This document shows, in pieces, positions 34,082 through 44,036 of a stretch of DNA of 64,000 bases. This stretch comes from Promicromonospora iranensis (GTDB lineage Bacteria; Actinomycetota; Actinomycetes; Actinomycetales; Cellulomonadaceae): the NCBI RefSeq assembly GCF_028994805.1, contig NZ_JAJQQP010000009.1, positions 89,009-153,008 of the forward strand. The letters are read 5' to 3'. Below the pieces are notes generated by a model. The model did not search any database, had not been told where the DNA came from, and saw only the letters and a list, made by a program, of their open reading frames with translations. Each line of letters begins with the position of its first letter. Within the stretch, counting starts at the first letter, position 1. Both the position numbers and the translations under genes were made by a program.

Positions 34082-37000
34082 TCACTTCACCAGGTAGGCG
34101 CGCTCGGTCGTCTCCTTGACGGTGCCGCCCGCGGCGTCGGTCGCCGTCGCCCGCAGCGAGATCGCCGTGGTGCCGGCCGGGGCCTTCACCCTGGCGACGC
34201 CGTCGGACAAGGTCGCCTTGTGCCACGTGGCGCCGTCATCGGCGGACCAGCGCAGACCGGTCACCTTCGCGCCCTCGCCGCCGACCGCGTCGAGCGTCAC
34301 CGTGGTGTTCCGCGGGGCGCGGCCCTTCCGGTCGATCCTGGCGACGTCGTACCGCACGTCGAGCAGGCTGCGCGCCTGCCCGTTCTGGGAGCCGCCCGGC
34401 TCGGCCCGGAAAGTCCACCTGCCGGACACCGATGCCCCGGTGTACCACTGGTCCGACCAGCGGGCGCCGTCGAACTTCACCACGTACCGAGCGCCGTCGG
34501 CAGGCATCTCCAGGTCGGTGAAGTTCGTGGGCTCGTCGGAGATCTTCTTGCCGTCCTGCCACACGGCGAGTCGCAGGTCGTCGGGGGCGTACGGCAGGCT
34601 CAGGTGCCCGTCCGAGTCGGAGAACCCGCCCTGGATCGTGAGCACGTCGTCGTTCTGGGTGAGCTTCCCTGCCGGGGAGTGCGGGGCGCCCGCGAAGGTG
34701 GTCGCCGCTTCCTGCCCCGGCTCGTAGGCGGTGAAGTCCGTGGCGAACTGGCCCACGCCGTTGCCGTCGGAGGAGTAGACGTGGACCTCCTTCATCCACT
34801 GGACGCCCTCGGCGTTCACGTACTCGGTACGGGTCCCGCGCTCGACCGGGTACAGGTACATGCCCCCGGGACTCATCCCGTCGGGAACACCCCACCAGCC
34901 CTCCGTCTGGGTGCCGCCGGGCATCGGTGCGGCATACGTCGTCGCGAGCGTGGCCAGGTCGTCCTGCCACACGGTGAACTTACCGGTCCGCACCGCGGGC
35001 TGCCGGAAGAGCAGGTCGTAGGTGTACGACGGCGGCTGGGTGCCCTCGGTCGGTTCGGACAGCTCGTACCCGAGAACCAGATCGAACGTGCCGACGCTCA
35101 CGGCCTCGGTCGGGAGGACGAACACGTCGCCGCTCTCGGCGGAAGCCCCGAATATCAACGGGTCGCCGTTCGCGGCGGCCCGTGTTCCGTCGACAGTGAT
35201 CATGTCGGTCGTGGCATCGCGCGGCGTGGTGGCCGACACCGGGAGTCCCTTGCGGGCGTCCAGGCTGAGGGTGGTATCACCGTCTACGGTGATCTCCGGC
35301 ACGAAGGCGGCCACGGTCTGCGTGAGCGCGTTGTTCTTGCCGTACCGGAGCATCATGGAGCTGACCGAGTAGGTTCCTGCCGGGACCTGGAACGTCCACC
35401 CACGGCTCTCGTCTCCGTCGGCCATGTGGATCTCGTCGAGCGCCTCGCGGTCGTGGGCGTCCGTGATCCCCGCGAACGTGAAACCCGTGAACGGCTTGCC
35501 GTTCCGTCCGGTCTGCTCGACCGTCAGGTCGAACATCTCGGGCTGCCTGACCCAGCCCACCGGGGTCCGTACGGTGGTCCCGCCGTCGCTGGTCGCGAGG
35601 ACGGTGCCGCTGTAGCGACCCAGGTCGCCGGCGGCGCGGTCGACGGTGACGTCTACGGTCGCGGTACCGCGGGCCGGGACGGTCACGGTGCTGCGGGAGA
35701 GCTCGGCCGCGCCCGACGGTGCACCGTCCGGCCCCGTCACCGCCAGCTCGAGGACGAGCTCGACGGCGTCGGTGGCGGTGTTGCGATATGTGACGGTGTC
35801 CGACGCCGTGCCCTCGTGGGGGTACTCGAATGTCCCGAAGGACACCGATGCGGGGCTGGCCGTCACGTTCTGGTCCAGGGCCGAGGGGATGTGGATGCGT
35901 CCGGCGCCCTCCTCCCACACGGTGGCGCCGTTGGTGTCCGCCGAACCCATGAGCAGGGCCTTGGCCTGCTCGGGAGCGAGGTCGGGGCGCTGTTGCAGCA
36001 GGACGGCGGCGGCACCGGCGACGTGCGGGGCAGCCATGGAGGTACCGCCCAGCGCGGCATGCCGGTCGTCGACCACGTCGCCGAGGGTGGTTCCGGCGGC
36101 GCGCGCCGCGACGATGCCGACGCCGGGGGCGGTCACGTCGGGCTTGATCGCGCCGTCGGTGCGCGGCCCGCGGCTGGAGAAGTCCGCGAGGGCGTCGCCG
36201 TCGTCCACCGCGCCGACCGTCAGGGCCGACGACGCGGCGGCCGGCGCCCCGATCGTCTCGAGCTCACCGTCGTTGCCGGCGGCGACGACGAACAGCGCGC
36301 CGTGCTGCTCGGTGAGCTGGTCGAGCGCCACGGACATCGGGTCGGTGCCGTCCCCGTACTCCCTCGTGCCCAGAGACATGTTGATCACGTCGGCGCCCTG
36401 TTCGGCGGCCCACTCCATGCCCTCGATGATCGTGGAGATCTCGCCGCTGCCGTCGTCGCCGAGGACCTTGCCGATGATGAGGTCCGCGCCGGGCGCCATG
36501 CCCGAGTTGTCGCCGTCGGACGCCTCTCCCGATCCCGCCACCGTGGCGGCGACGTGGGTGCCGTGGCCGTCCCTGTCGATGACATTCTCCCCGCCGGAGA
36601 AGTCCTTCGTGGCAACCACTGCCTCATCCAGGTCGGGGTGGGTCTCGTCGATGCCGGTATCCAGCACCGCGACCTTGACGCCCTTCCCGGTGAACCCGGA
36701 CTCCCACGCCTCCGGCGCGCCGATCTGGGGCGCCGAGTCCACGTCCAGCGCGTGCACGGGAGCGTCCAGCCACACCCGCTCGATCGCGAGGCTGGCCGCG
36801 CTGGCCCTGGTGGACGCGCCGGACTCCTGGGCGCGCAGCACCGCGAGCAGCTCCGGACCGTGGGTGGCGTCCAGGTCGTCCGCGACCGCGCCGGCCGACT
36901 CCAGCCGGCGCTCCGGGGAGACGCCCGCCGCCCGCCATGCCGTGGACGCTGCCAGGGTCGCGGGACCGCTTGCCCTCGCGGGTGCCGCCTGCTGCACGAT

Positions 37001-37378
37001 CACGGGGACCGTGTCCCGGTCGGTGCCCGCGGCGGCGAGCCCGGCGACGTCGAACAGCGCCTCGTCGAGGCGGTCACCCACCAGGATCGCAACGTCGGAC
37101 GGGATCACCAGCAGCCGGTCGCCGGAGGCCTGCCGGAAGAACGAGACGCCGTCGCGCCCCTCGGCGGGCTGGACGGTGGCGGCCCGGGTGCCGTCCGTGA
37201 GGGTCGTGACGGTGACCCGGTCACCGGTCAACAGCGTGACCGTGACCCGGTCGGCCACCGACCGCCCCGTAACCGGTGACGAGGTCTCTCCGGGCGGCGC
37301 GGCCGAGCTCGCAGGCGCCCCCAGACCCATGGTCAACACTGCGGCAAGCACCGCAGCGGTAGTTGGTCGAAAGCGCAC
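34082..37378 (-). CDS. secreted subtilisin-like serine protease (S8), multidomain
   Basis: A 1098-residue secreted protease. There is a signal peptide (ASSAAPPG cleavage region), a propeptide to about residue 200, then the S8 domain: catalytic Asp in VAVLDTGID (~238), His in DGHGTHVAATVAG (~273), oxyanion Asn in VVAAGNDGE, and Ser in GGTSMAAPHVAG (~445). From about 510 to 1098 there are beta-sandwich domains with no repeats recognised. It ends GTVKETTERAYLVK with no anchor, so it is probably released. This type is common in actinobacterial peptide scavenging. ATG 37378. Confidence 0.92.
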   Translation of the reverse strand: MRFRPTTAAVLAAVLTMGLGAPASSAAPPGETSSPVTGRSVADRVTVTLLTGDRVTVTTLTDGTRAATVQPAEGRDGVSFFRQASGDRLLVIPSDVAILVGDRLDEALFDVAGLAAAGTDRDTVPVIVQQAAPARASGPATLAASTAWRAAGVSPERRLESAGAVADDLDATHGPELLAVLRAQESGASTRASAASLAIERVWLDAPVHALDVDSAPQIGAPEAWESGFTGKGVKVAVLDTGIDETHPDLDEAVVATKDFSGGENVIDRDGHGTHVAATVAGSGEASDGDNSGMAPGADLIIGKVLGDDGSGEISTIIEGMEWAAEQGADVINMSLGTREYGDGTDPMSVALDQLTEQHGALFVVAAGNDGELETIGAPAAASSALTVGAVDDGDALADFSSRGPRTDGAIKPDVTAPGVGIVAARAAGTTLGDVVDDRHAALGGTSMAAPHVAGAAAVLLQQRPDLAPEQAKALLMGSADTNGATVWEEGAGRIHIPSALDQNVTASPASVSFGTFEYPHEGTASDTVTYRNTATDAVELVLELAVTGPDGAPSGAAELSRSTVTVPARGTATVDVTVDRAAGDLGRYSGTVLATSDGGTTVRTPVGWVRQPEMFDLTVEQTGRNGKPFTGFTFAGITDAHDREALDEIHMADGDESRGWTFQVPAGTYSVSSMMLRYGKNNALTQTVAAFVPEITVDGDTTLSLDARKGLPVSATTPRDATTDMITVDGTRAAANGDPLIFGASAESGDVFVLPTEAVSVGTFDLVLGYELSEPTEGTQPPSYTYDLLFRQPAVRTGKFTVWQDDLATLATTYAAPMPGGTQTEGWWGVPDGMSPGGMYLYPVERGTRTEYVNAEGVQWMKEVHVYSSDGNGVGQFATDFTAYEPGQEAATTFAGAPHSPAGKLTQNDDVLTIQGGFSDSDGHLSLPYAPDDLRLAVWQDGKKISDEPTNFTDLEMPADGARYVVKFDGARWSDQWYTGASVSGRWTFRAEPGGSQNGQARSLLDVRYDVARIDRKGRAPRNTTVTLDAVGGEGAKVTGLRWSADDGATWHKATLSDGVARVKAPAGTTAISLRATATDAAGGTVKETTERAYLVK

Positions 37379-37973
37379 GTCAGGTCCGTTCGTCAGGTCC
37401 GACGGCCCGGGGGCGTCGGAGGTGCCATGTGTTGACGGACGTGAACGTATGGCCGCCTGACCAGCGGAAACAACGTTCCGCGAGGGAAGTCAGGGACAAG
37501 ATCGTGCCCCAGCATGACAGCGGGAGCTCGGGGTACGACCCCGGTATGACGGATCGGCCAGGTCCGCCACCACCCTGAAGGGTTATGCCGCGTGGACCGG
37601 TCTGCGCGGCGCCACCGGTGTATCGATCGTTGTGCATTGATAAGCCCCCTCTTTTCTTTGTCCTCCAGGAGTATCGGCGTGATGTCCGGTCATTTCTTGA
37701 TGTGAAATACGGGCAGTGTCTGCCCCCATTTATCGGTGCGAGATGCTGGTATCTCTGAGCGGAGTGGTCTCCCATCTGGAGTGTTCTCGTGCTGATCCAT
37801 TCGTTCTCATGCGGGCCGTAATCGGCTTATTGCAGGACCGAGCGGTCATATCTCGCGGCTCCTCACCGGGAATGCCGGATGAAAACTCGAAAGAGTTGCG
37901 ATACGCCGCGCACTTTGTGGCGGAGCCTGTTTATGTGGTGGCGCGAGAGCAACCATCATGGAAGGTTCCAGTC
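37379..37973. other. 595-bp intergenic region, relatively AT-rich, divergent promoters
   Basis: No convincing gene is seen between the protease start and the alternate-signal gene. An open frame of 131 codons on the minus strand and an 86-codon upstream extension of the plus-strand gene both lack family likeness and ribosome sites. The stretch is notably less GC-rich than its surroundings (for example GCCCCCTCTTTTCTTTGTCC at 37646), so it probably holds both divergent promoters and possibly a long 5' leader. Confidence 0.5.
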
Positions 37974-38513
37974 ATGGAAAGACTGACCAAGGCAGCGCTG
38001 GCCACCGGCGGCGCCGCCGTGCTGCTAGTCAGCGGAGCCGGGACCTTGGCGCTCTGGACCGACGAAGGGCTCGCGACCGGCACGGACGACACCTCGGGCA
38101 CGCTCGCTGTGACCGACGGGACGTGCGGCGCCTGGACGTTCGACGGCGGGGGAGCCGTCACCGAGGGCATCGTGCCGGGCGACACCGTGGTCGCCGACTG
38201 CGCACTGACCGTCGGCGGCACGGGCGTCCACCTCGCACTGGACGACATCACGGTGTCCGCTCCGACTTGGGCGGAGACCGACGCGCTCACCGGTGCGCTG
38301 GAGGTGGCGGTGGACGGTGCCACGCTCGACGGCGCGGCACTCACCCTTCCGTTGACCGACCCGGTGGCGGTGGAGGCGGCCTCCGACCTCGTGGTCACGG
38401 TCGCGGCGACCTTCCCCGAGGCCTCCGGCGACCACACGCAGGCGCTGACCGCGACCCTGGAGGACGTGACCGTCCAGGTCACGCAGGGACACCTCGCCCT
38501 GGCGACGCCTTGA
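37974..38513 (+). CDS. exported protein with alternate-type (SipW-dependent) signal peptide
   Basis: A 179-residue protein starting MERLTKAALATGGAAVLLVS, then GAGTLALWTDE. This matches the 'alternate-type signal peptide' proteins of actinobacteria (TasA-like), in which K-x-A-x-A-x-G is followed by a Gly-rich helix and a Leu-Ala-x-W-x-D motif at cleavage. The mature part is Thr/Val/Asp-rich and looks like a beta-sandwich with two Cys (TCGAWTF, DCALTV). The SipW-like peptidase next door is the expected processing enzyme. GGAAGG precedes the ATG. Probably a surface fibre or matrix subunit. Confidence 0.8.
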   Translation: MERLTKAALATGGAAVLLVSGAGTLALWTDEGLATGTDDTSGTLAVTDGTCGAWTFDGGGAVTEGIVPGDTVVADCALTVGGTGVHLALDDITVSAPTWAETDALTGALEVAVDGATLDGAALTLPLTDPVAVEAASDLVVTVAATFPEASGDHTQALTATLEDVTVQVTQGHLALATP

Positions 38514-38556
38514 CCGCACGGCGAACGCGGACGGAACCCCGAGCGAGGACGAGACG

Positions 38557-39159
38557 GTGCAGGCCGTGACGCGGCACGTCGTGCGCGGGCTGGCTGCCGT
38601 CGTCATCGCCGTGGCGGGCGCGGTGCTCGTGCTCGGGGTGATCGTGCCCCGGGTGGCCGGCGCGACGCCCTACGTGGTGCTCACCGACTCGATGGAGCCC
38701 AGCCTGCCCGTCGGCACGCTGGTCGTCTCCCGCCCCGTGGAGCCGGAGCGGATCCGCACCGGCTCGGTGATCACCTACCAGCTCCGCTCGGGGCAGGAGC
38801 GGCTCGTGACCCACCGGGTGGTGGGTATCGGCATGACGATCGGTGGTGAGCGCACCTACCTGACCCAGGGGGACGCGAACGACGTGCCCGACGCGCAGTC
38901 GGTACGCGACGTCCAGGTGCGTGGTGCCGCCTGGTACCAGGTGCCACACCTCGGCCACGTCGCCGGCGCGTTCACCGGCCAGCGCAAGGTGATCGGCATG
39001 ATCGCCGCGGCCCTGCTGCTCGGCTACGCCGGATGGCAGGTGCTCGGCGCCGCCCGCGAGCGGTCCGCGCGGGCCCACATACCGCCCGTCGCCGTCGGCT
39101 CTGGGGTGGCCGACGGCGACGGGCTCACACCCCGGGTCGGGGACGGAGGCCGACCATGA
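38557..39159 (+). CDS. SipW-like signal peptidase I (S26B)
   Basis: A 200-residue membrane protease. An N-terminal helix is followed by YVVLTDSMEPSLPVGTLVVS, where the Ser of DSM is the nucleophile, then TYQLRSGQERLVTHRVVGI. In S26B enzymes (SipW, archaeal and ER type) the general base is His in place of Lys, and THRVVGI gives that His. A second helix lies near residue 155. GTG start, 43 bp after the alternate-signal gene; it would cleave that protein. Confidence 0.87.
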   Translation: MQAVTRHVVRGLAAVVIAVAGAVLVLGVIVPRVAGATPYVVLTDSMEPSLPVGTLVVSRPVEPERIRTGSVITYQLRSGQERLVTHRVVGIGMTIGGERTYLTQGDANDVPDAQSVRDVQVRGAAWYQVPHLGHVAGAFTGQRKVIGMIAAALLLGYAGWQVLGAARERSARAHIPPVAVGSGVADGDGLTPRVGDGGRP

Positions 39160-39437
39160 CGCCGCGACGACGGGCAGCGCTGGTCACCGTGCTCGTCGTC
39201 CTGCCGTCCGTGACGGTGCATCCGGCGCACGCCACGGTGCCCGCAGCAGTGCTCGCCGGGGCCGACGACCGGCTGATGCTGAGTGTTGACGGGACCACGT
39301 GGACGCCCGGGTCACCACCCGGAGCCTGGCGATCGACCGGACCGTCCTGGAGCAGCTGTTCGGCGGCCGGTCGTAGGATGGATGGTTGTGAGTACACCGA
39401 CCGTCGGAGTCCTCGCCCTGCAGGGCGACGTCCGTGA
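39156..39437 (+). CDS. small secreted protein, probably a truncated third gene of the SipW cluster
   Basis: A 93-codon frame starting [20 protein letters not shown] with a clear signal peptide, then [25 protein letters not shown]. The start recalls the third gene often found after SipW clusters, whose mature part continues for hundreds of residues. Here the protein-like sequence ends near 39310 and becomes a Ser/Arg-rich shadow that runs 53 bp into pdxT. It is most likely a cut-off gene at the right edge of the accessory region. The ATG overlaps the SipW stop region by 4 bp. Confidence 0.4.
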   Translation: MTPRRRAALVTVLVVLPSVTVHPAHATVPAAVLAGADDRLMLSVDGTTWTPGSPPGAWRSTGPSWSSCSAAGRRMDGCEYTDRRSPRPAGRRP

Positions 39438-40023
39438 GCACCTGACCGCCTTGGAGTCCGTGGGCGCGCGTGCCTTGACCGTGCGGCGTCCGGCCGAGCT
39501 GACCGCCGTGGACGGGCTGGTGATCCCTGGCGGGGAGTCCACGACCATCGACAAGCTGCTGCGCATCTTCGAACTGCGCGACCTGCTGCAGACCCGGATC
39601 AAGGAAGGCCTGCCGGTCTACGGCTCGTGCGCCGGGATGATCCTGCTCGCCGACCGGATCCTCGACGGCACCGCCGACCAGCAGACGGTGGGCGGGATGG
39701 ACGTCGTCGTCCGCCGCAACGCGTTCGGGCGGCAGGTCGACTCCTTCGAGACCGACCTCGACGTCGTCGGCATCGCCGACGCGGGGTCCGGCGACCCGGT
39801 GCGCACCGCGTTCATCCGCGCCCCCTGGATCGAGGAGGCAGGGCGCGACGTCGAGGTGCTGGCGCGCATCCCCGCTGTGGATACGCAGGGCCGTCCCGTG
39901 GCGGCCGCCGGTAGGATCGTCGCAGCACGGCAGGGACCGCTGCTCGCCACCGCTTTCCACCCCGAGATCACGGGGGACACGCGTGTGCACGGGCTGTTCG
40001 TCGGCATGGTTGCGGGCGGCTGA
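39385..40023 (+). CDS. pdxT: pyridoxal 5'-phosphate synthase glutaminase subunit PdxT
   Basis: A 212-residue class I glutaminase that feeds ammonia to PdxS. Seen: [13 protein letters not shown] at the start, IPGGESTTI, the nucleophile Cys in [11 protein letters not shown], the [13 protein letters not shown] block, and the His-Glu pair in [13 protein letters not shown]. The start at GTG 39385 (MSTPTVGV) matches family length; ATG 39379 is also possible. In most actinobacteria it lies next to pdxS; here it is 25.8 kb downstream, still directly ahead of yebC. Confidence 0.93.
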   Translation, partial: VVSTPTVGVLALQGDVREHLTALESVGARALTVRRPAELTAVDGLVIPGGESTTIDKLLRIFELRDLLQTRIKEGLPVYGSCAGMILLADRILDGTADQQTVGGMDVVVRRNAFGRQVDSFETDLDVVGIADAGSGDPVRTAFIRAPWIEEAGRDVEVLARIPAVDTQGRPVAAAGRIVAARQGPLLATAFHPEITGDTRVHGLFVGMVAGG

Positions 40024-40091
40024 GCGGTTTCCCCGCTACCGTTCGACGCCACTGTTAGAGCCATCGGAAATGCAAGGAGTCAGGTAGAGGC

Positions 40092-40853
40092 ATGTCAGGT
40101 CACTCCAAGTGGGCCACGACCAAGCACAAGAAGGCCGCGATCGACGCCAAGCGCGGCAAGCTCTTCGCGAAGCTGATCAAGAACATCGAGGTCGCGGCGC
40201 GTACGGGTGGCGGCGACCTCGCCGGTAACCCGACGTTGTTCGACGCGGTGCAGAAGGCGAAGAAGTCGTCCGTGCCGAACGACAACATCGAGCGCGCGCT
40301 GAAGCGTGGTTCGGGCGAGGGCGCCGACGCCGTCGACTACCAGACGATCATGTACGAGGGCTACGGCACCAACGGCATCGCTGTCCTGGTGGAGTGCCTC
40401 ACCGACAACAAGAACCGCGCGGCCTCCGAGGTGCGCCTGGCGTTCAGCCGCAACGGCGGCAACCTCGCCGACCCGGGCTCGGTCTCCTACCTGTTCTCCC
40501 GCAAGGGCCTGATCGTGGTGCCGAAGACCGAGGGTGTGGGCGAGGACGAGGTCATGCTCGCCGCGCTCGACGCCGGCGCGGAGGACGTCACGGACCAGGG
40601 TGAGGTCATCGAGGTCCTGACCGAGGCCACCGACCTGGTGTCCGTGCGAACGGCCATCCAGGAAGCCGGCATCGAGTACGACTCCGCCGACGTGATCTTC
40701 CACCCGTCCATGCAGGTCGAGGTGGACGCCGAGGGCGCCCGCAAGATCATGCGCCTCATCGACTCGCTCGAGGACAGCGACGACGTGCAGAACGTCTACG
40801 CGAACTTCGACGCGAGCGACGAGGTCATGGCAGCCCTCGACGAGGAGGAGTGA
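40092..40853 (+). CDS. YebC/PmpR-family DNA-binding/translation factor
   Basis: A 253-residue protein starting [20 protein letters not shown], the family signature. The [13 protein letters not shown] block is present as [12 protein letters not shown], followed by [14 protein letters not shown] and the C-terminal acidic EEE. Such proteins act as transcription regulators and ease ribosome pausing at poly-Pro stretches. Position before ruvC is conserved across actinobacteria. Confidence 0.95.
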   Translation: MSGHSKWATTKHKKAAIDAKRGKLFAKLIKNIEVAARTGGGDLAGNPTLFDAVQKAKKSSVPNDNIERALKRGSGEGADAVDYQTIMYEGYGTNGIAVLVECLTDNKNRAASEVRLAFSRNGGNLADPGSVSYLFSRKGLIVVPKTEGVGEDEVMLAALDAGAEDVTDQGEVIEVLTEATDLVSVRTAIQEAGIEYDSADVIFHPSMQVEVDAEGARKIMRLIDSLEDSDDVQNVYANFDASDEVMAALDEEE

Positions 40854-40929
40854 CGCGCTGAGCCGTTGAGCCGGCCCACGCCGGTCGAGCCTGTCGGGAC
40901 CACGCCCGGTGTCGTGAGAACCTGACGCC

Positions 40930-41496
40930 ATGCGCGTTCTAGGGGTCGACCCCGGCCTGACCAGGTGCGGCATAGGCGTCGTCGACTCACTGCCCGGGCG
41001 CAGGGCGCGGATGGTCGCGGTAGGGGTCATCCGCTCGGAGGCCGACCTGTCGACCGACCTGCGGCTGCTGAAGATCGCCGAAGGCCTGGACGTGTGGCTC
41101 GACGAGCACGTGCCCGACGTCGTCGCGGTCGAGCGGGTGTTCGCCCAGCACAACGTCGGCACGGTGATGGGGACCGCCCAGGCGGCGGGCCTGGCCATGG
41201 TGGCCGCGGCCCGCCGGGGCGTGCCCGTCGCCCTGCACACGCCGTCGGAGGTGAAGGCGGCGGTGACCGGATCGGGCCGTGCCGACAAGGCGCAGGTCAC
41301 CACCATGATCACGCGCATCCTCGACCTCGACGAGGCACCGCGGCCCGCCGACGCCGCCGACGCGCTCGCGCTCGCCGTCTGCCACCTGTGGCGGCCCTCC
41401 GGCGCCCTGCAGGGCGGGGACCGGCACGAGCTCACCCCCGCCCAGCGTGCCTGGGCCGCCGCGGAACAGGCAGCGAAGCAGCGCCCTCGTCGCTGA
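40930..41496 (+). CDS. ruvC: crossover junction endodeoxyribonuclease RuvC
   Basis: A 188-residue Holliday-junction resolvase. The acidic active-site residues are visible: Asp in [11 protein letters not shown], Glu in [13 protein letters not shown], and the pair in [15 protein letters not shown]. It cuts branched DNA within the RuvAB complex encoded just downstream. It is separated from ruvA by 141 bp, so there may be an extra promoter. Confidence 0.96.
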   Translation: MRVLGVDPGLTRCGIGVVDSLPGRRARMVAVGVIRSEADLSTDLRLLKIAEGLDVWLDEHVPDVVAVERVFAQHNVGTVMGTAQAAGLAMVAAARRGVPVALHTPSEVKAAVTGSGRADKAQVTTMITRILDLDEAPRPADAADALALAVCHLWRPSGALQGGDRHELTPAQRAWAAAEQAAKQRPRR

Positions 41497-41637
41497 CCCC
41501 GGCAGCCCGGTGCCCGGGGCGGCGTGGCACGGGCAGCGGGCCGGTCGGACTTGTTAGGGTCGTCGCACGAACGTTCGAGTGGGTCTCGACGAGCCGGACC
41601 CCCGAGGCCCCATCCAGGACCCGAGAAGGAGGACCCC

Positions 41638-42273
41638 GTGATCGCCTCGCTGACGGGAACCGTGGCCCACGTGAGCCTGGACCGTGCGGTGGTCGACGTG
41701 GGTGGTGTCGGCTACCTCGTGCACGCCACGCCCACGACGCTGGCCGGGCTGCGCGTCGGCGAGACGGCCGGGGTCTCGACGAGCATGGTGGTCCGCGAGG
41801 ACTCGATGACGCTGTACGGGTTCGCGGACCCCGACGAGCGGGACGTGTTCGAGGTGGTGCAGACCGTCTCCGGTGTCGGGCCGCGCCTGGCCCTCGCGAT
41901 GCTCGCGGTGCACACGCCGGACGCACTGCGCCGCGCCGTCGCGGGCGAGGACCTCGCCGCGCTGACCCGCGTCCCGGGCATCGGCAAGAAGGGCGCCCAG
42001 CGCATCGTCCTGGAGCTGGCCGACCGGCTCGGACCGCCGTCCGGGGCGGCCGCGGGCGTGGCCGACGGCTCGGCGGCAGGGCCCGCGGGCAACGCCGGCG
42101 ACCACTCCGAGCGCGTCGTCGAGGCGCTCGCCGGCCTGGGCTGGCCCGCCAAGCAGGCCGAGGACGCCGTCGCGAAGGTGCTCGCCGAGGCGGGGACCGA
42201 CGCGATAACGGCCGACGAGGTCGCCGCCACGCTCCGTTCCGCGCTGCGTCTGCTGGGAGGCCACCGTGGCTGA
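41638..42273 (+). CDS. ruvA: Holliday junction branch migration protein RuvA
   Basis: A 211-residue protein beginning [20 protein letters not shown] (OB fold). It has helix-hairpin-helix motifs in [13 protein letters not shown] and [13 protein letters not shown], and a C-terminal RuvB-contact helix bundle after a Gly/Ala linker. It binds the four-way junction. GTG start with AAGGAGG. Its end overlaps the ruvB start by 8 bp. Confidence 0.96.
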   Translation: MIASLTGTVAHVSLDRAVVDVGGVGYLVHATPTTLAGLRVGETAGVSTSMVVREDSMTLYGFADPDERDVFEVVQTVSGVGPRLALAMLAVHTPDALRRAVAGEDLAALTRVPGIGKKGAQRIVLELADRLGPPSGAAAGVADGSAAGPAGNAGDHSERVVEALAGLGWPAKQAEDAVAKVLAEAGTDAITADEVAATLRSALRLLGGHRG

Positions 42274-43378
42274 GGTCTCGACCGGCTCGACCACCGGAAC
42301 GGGCTCGACCGGCGAGCGGGACCGCATCGTCGCGCCGAGCGCCGACGAGATCGAGCGCGCCGCCGAGGCGGCGCTCCGGCCCAAGCGGCTCGACGACTTC
42401 GTCGGCCAGCGGGTCGTGCGCGACCAGCTCTCGCTCGTGCTCCAGGCGGCGATCGCGCGCGGCAACCCGCCCGACCACGTGCTCCTGTCCGGCCCGCCCG
42501 GACTCGGCAAGACGACCCTCGCCATGATCATCTCGGGCGAGCTGGATTCGCACATGCGGCTCACCAGCGGCCCGGCGATCCAGCACGCGGGCGACCTCGC
42601 GGCCGTCCTGTCCTCGCTCGAGGAGGGGGACGTGCTGTTCATCGACGAGATCCACCGCCTCGCCCGGCCCGCCGAGGAGCTGCTCTACGTCGCGATGGAG
42701 GACTTCCGCGTCGACGTCATCGTCGGCAAGGGCGCCGGCGCCTCCGCGATCCCGCTGGCGCTGCCCCGGTTCACCGTCGTGGGCGCCACCACCCGTTCCG
42801 GCCTGCTGCCCGCCCCGCTGCGCGACCGCTTCGGCTTCACCGGCCACATGGACTACTACTCGCCCGAGGAGCTGGAGCGCGTGATCCTGCGCTCCTCCGG
42901 ACTGCTCGGCGTGCACCTGGAGCACGCGGCGGCGCACGAGATCGCCGGCCGCTCCCGCGGCACCCCCCGCATCGCCAACCGGCTGCTGCGCCGCGTGCGC
43001 GACTGGGCCCAGGTCCGCGGCGACGGACGCCTCGACCTGCACGCCGCGCGGTCCGCCCTCGAGGTCTACGAGGTGGACCCCATCGGCCTCGACCGCCTCG
43101 ACCGCGCGGTGCTCACCGCGCTGTGCACCAGGTTCGGCGGCGGACCCGTCGGGCTCAGCACACTGGCCATGACCGTGGGCGAGGAGGCCGAGACGGTCGA
43201 GACCGTCGCGGAGCCCTACCTCGTGCGCGAGGGCCTGATCGGGCGCACCCCTCGCGGACGCGTCGCCACCCCCGCGGCGTGGGAGCACCTGGGGCTCACC
43301 CCGCCTGCTCCGGCACCCGGGTCGGCTACCTGGACGCCCGGCCCGGGCCCGGGGTCGGGAACTTTGCTGGAGCCCTGA
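42266..43378 (+). CDS. ruvB: Holliday junction branch migration helicase RuvB
   Basis: A 370-residue AAA+ motor. Family entry block [12 protein letters not shown], Walker [14 protein letters not shown], Walker [17 protein letters not shown], sensor 1 [11 protein letters not shown], arginine finger PLRDRFGF, and the C-terminal winged helix ([17 protein letters not shown]). A Pro/Gly tail of about 25 residues is added. GTG start, translationally coupled to ruvA. Confidence 0.97.
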   Translation: MAEVSTGSTTGTGSTGERDRIVAPSADEIERAAEAALRPKRLDDFVGQRVVRDQLSLVLQAAIARGNPPDHVLLSGPPGLGKTTLAMIISGELDSHMRLTSGPAIQHAGDLAAVLSSLEEGDVLFIDEIHRLARPAEELLYVAMEDFRVDVIVGKGAGASAIPLALPRFTVVGATTRSGLLPAPLRDRFGFTGHMDYYSPEELERVILRSSGLLGVHLEHAAAHEIAGRSRGTPRIANRLLRRVRDWAQVRGDGRLDLHAARSALEVYEVDPIGLDRLDRAVLTALCTRFGGGPVGLSTLAMTVGEEAETVETVAEPYLVREGLIGRTPRGRVATPAAWEHLGLTPPAPAPGSATWTPGPGPGSGTLLEP

Positions 43379-43517
43379 CGTTGATCATGTGGCGCCCCTC
43401 GCCGGGGCACCCGAGGATTCGACCCCGAGCACTACACTGGGTTGGATCCTCGTCGTACTTGCGCGACGCATGCGAGCGCGGCTCATCCGACACAGCAATC
43501 GAACAGGGACCCTTACC

Positions 43518-43955
43518 GTGGAAATGCTCATTCTCGTCGCGATCCTCCTCGTGGTGATGTTCTTCATGTCCTCCCGCACGCGCAAGCAGCAGCGCGAGGC
43601 CGCGGAGTTCCGCAACAACCTCACGGTCGGGACCAAGGTCATGACCGCCTCCGGCATGATCGGGACCGTTCTCGACGTCGACGACGCGAACGACCAGGTG
43701 ACCATCGAGTCCTTCCCGGGCAGCCCCACCACCTGGCTCCGCGCCGCCATCGCCAAGAAGATCGAGGAGCCCGTCGCCGACGACGCGGACCTCGATGACG
43801 CATCCGATGAGTCCGATGTCACAGCAGAGGGCGAAACGGCAAGTACGATCAGCCCCGACGCGAAGGACGTTCCCGACGACCTGTCAGATCTGGACACCAC
43901 CAAGCGTGAGTACCAGGAGCAGCAGCGGCGGGACGCCGACGCGGACGGCAAGTGA
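43518..43955 (+). CDS. yajC: preprotein translocase subunit YajC
   Basis: A 145-residue protein with one N-terminal membrane helix (EMLILVAILLVVMFFMSS), then RTRKQQREAAEFRNNLTVG and VMTASGMIGTV, the YajC core. An unusually acidic Asp/Ser tail of about 55 residues follows. It accompanies SecDF at the Sec translocon. The GTG at 43518 is used; ATG 43524 is also possible. It lies just ahead of secD. Confidence 0.92.
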   Translation: MEMLILVAILLVVMFFMSSRTRKQQREAAEFRNNLTVGTKVMTASGMIGTVLDVDDANDQVTIESFPGSPTTWLRAAIAKKIEEPVADDADLDDASDESDVTAEGETASTISPDAKDVPDDLSDLDTTKREYQEQQRRDADADGK

Positions 43956-44036
43956 CGGCCGCGCCGTCCGGTAACCCCGGGCGGCGCCGAACCCGCACCG
44001 GACGTACCCCGGTGCGCACACGAGAAGAGACAGACG

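Noticed and set aside
37380..37775. 131-codon open frame on the minus strand
   Set aside because: No ribosome site, no family likeness, and it overlaps the likely promoters of both flanking genes; probably chance in an intergenic region.
41568..41577. CGAACGTTCG palindrome upstream of ruvA as an SOS box
   Set aside because: The half-sites touch with no 4-base spacer, so it does not match the TCGAAC-N4-GTTCGA pattern; no half-site lies at the right distance on either side.
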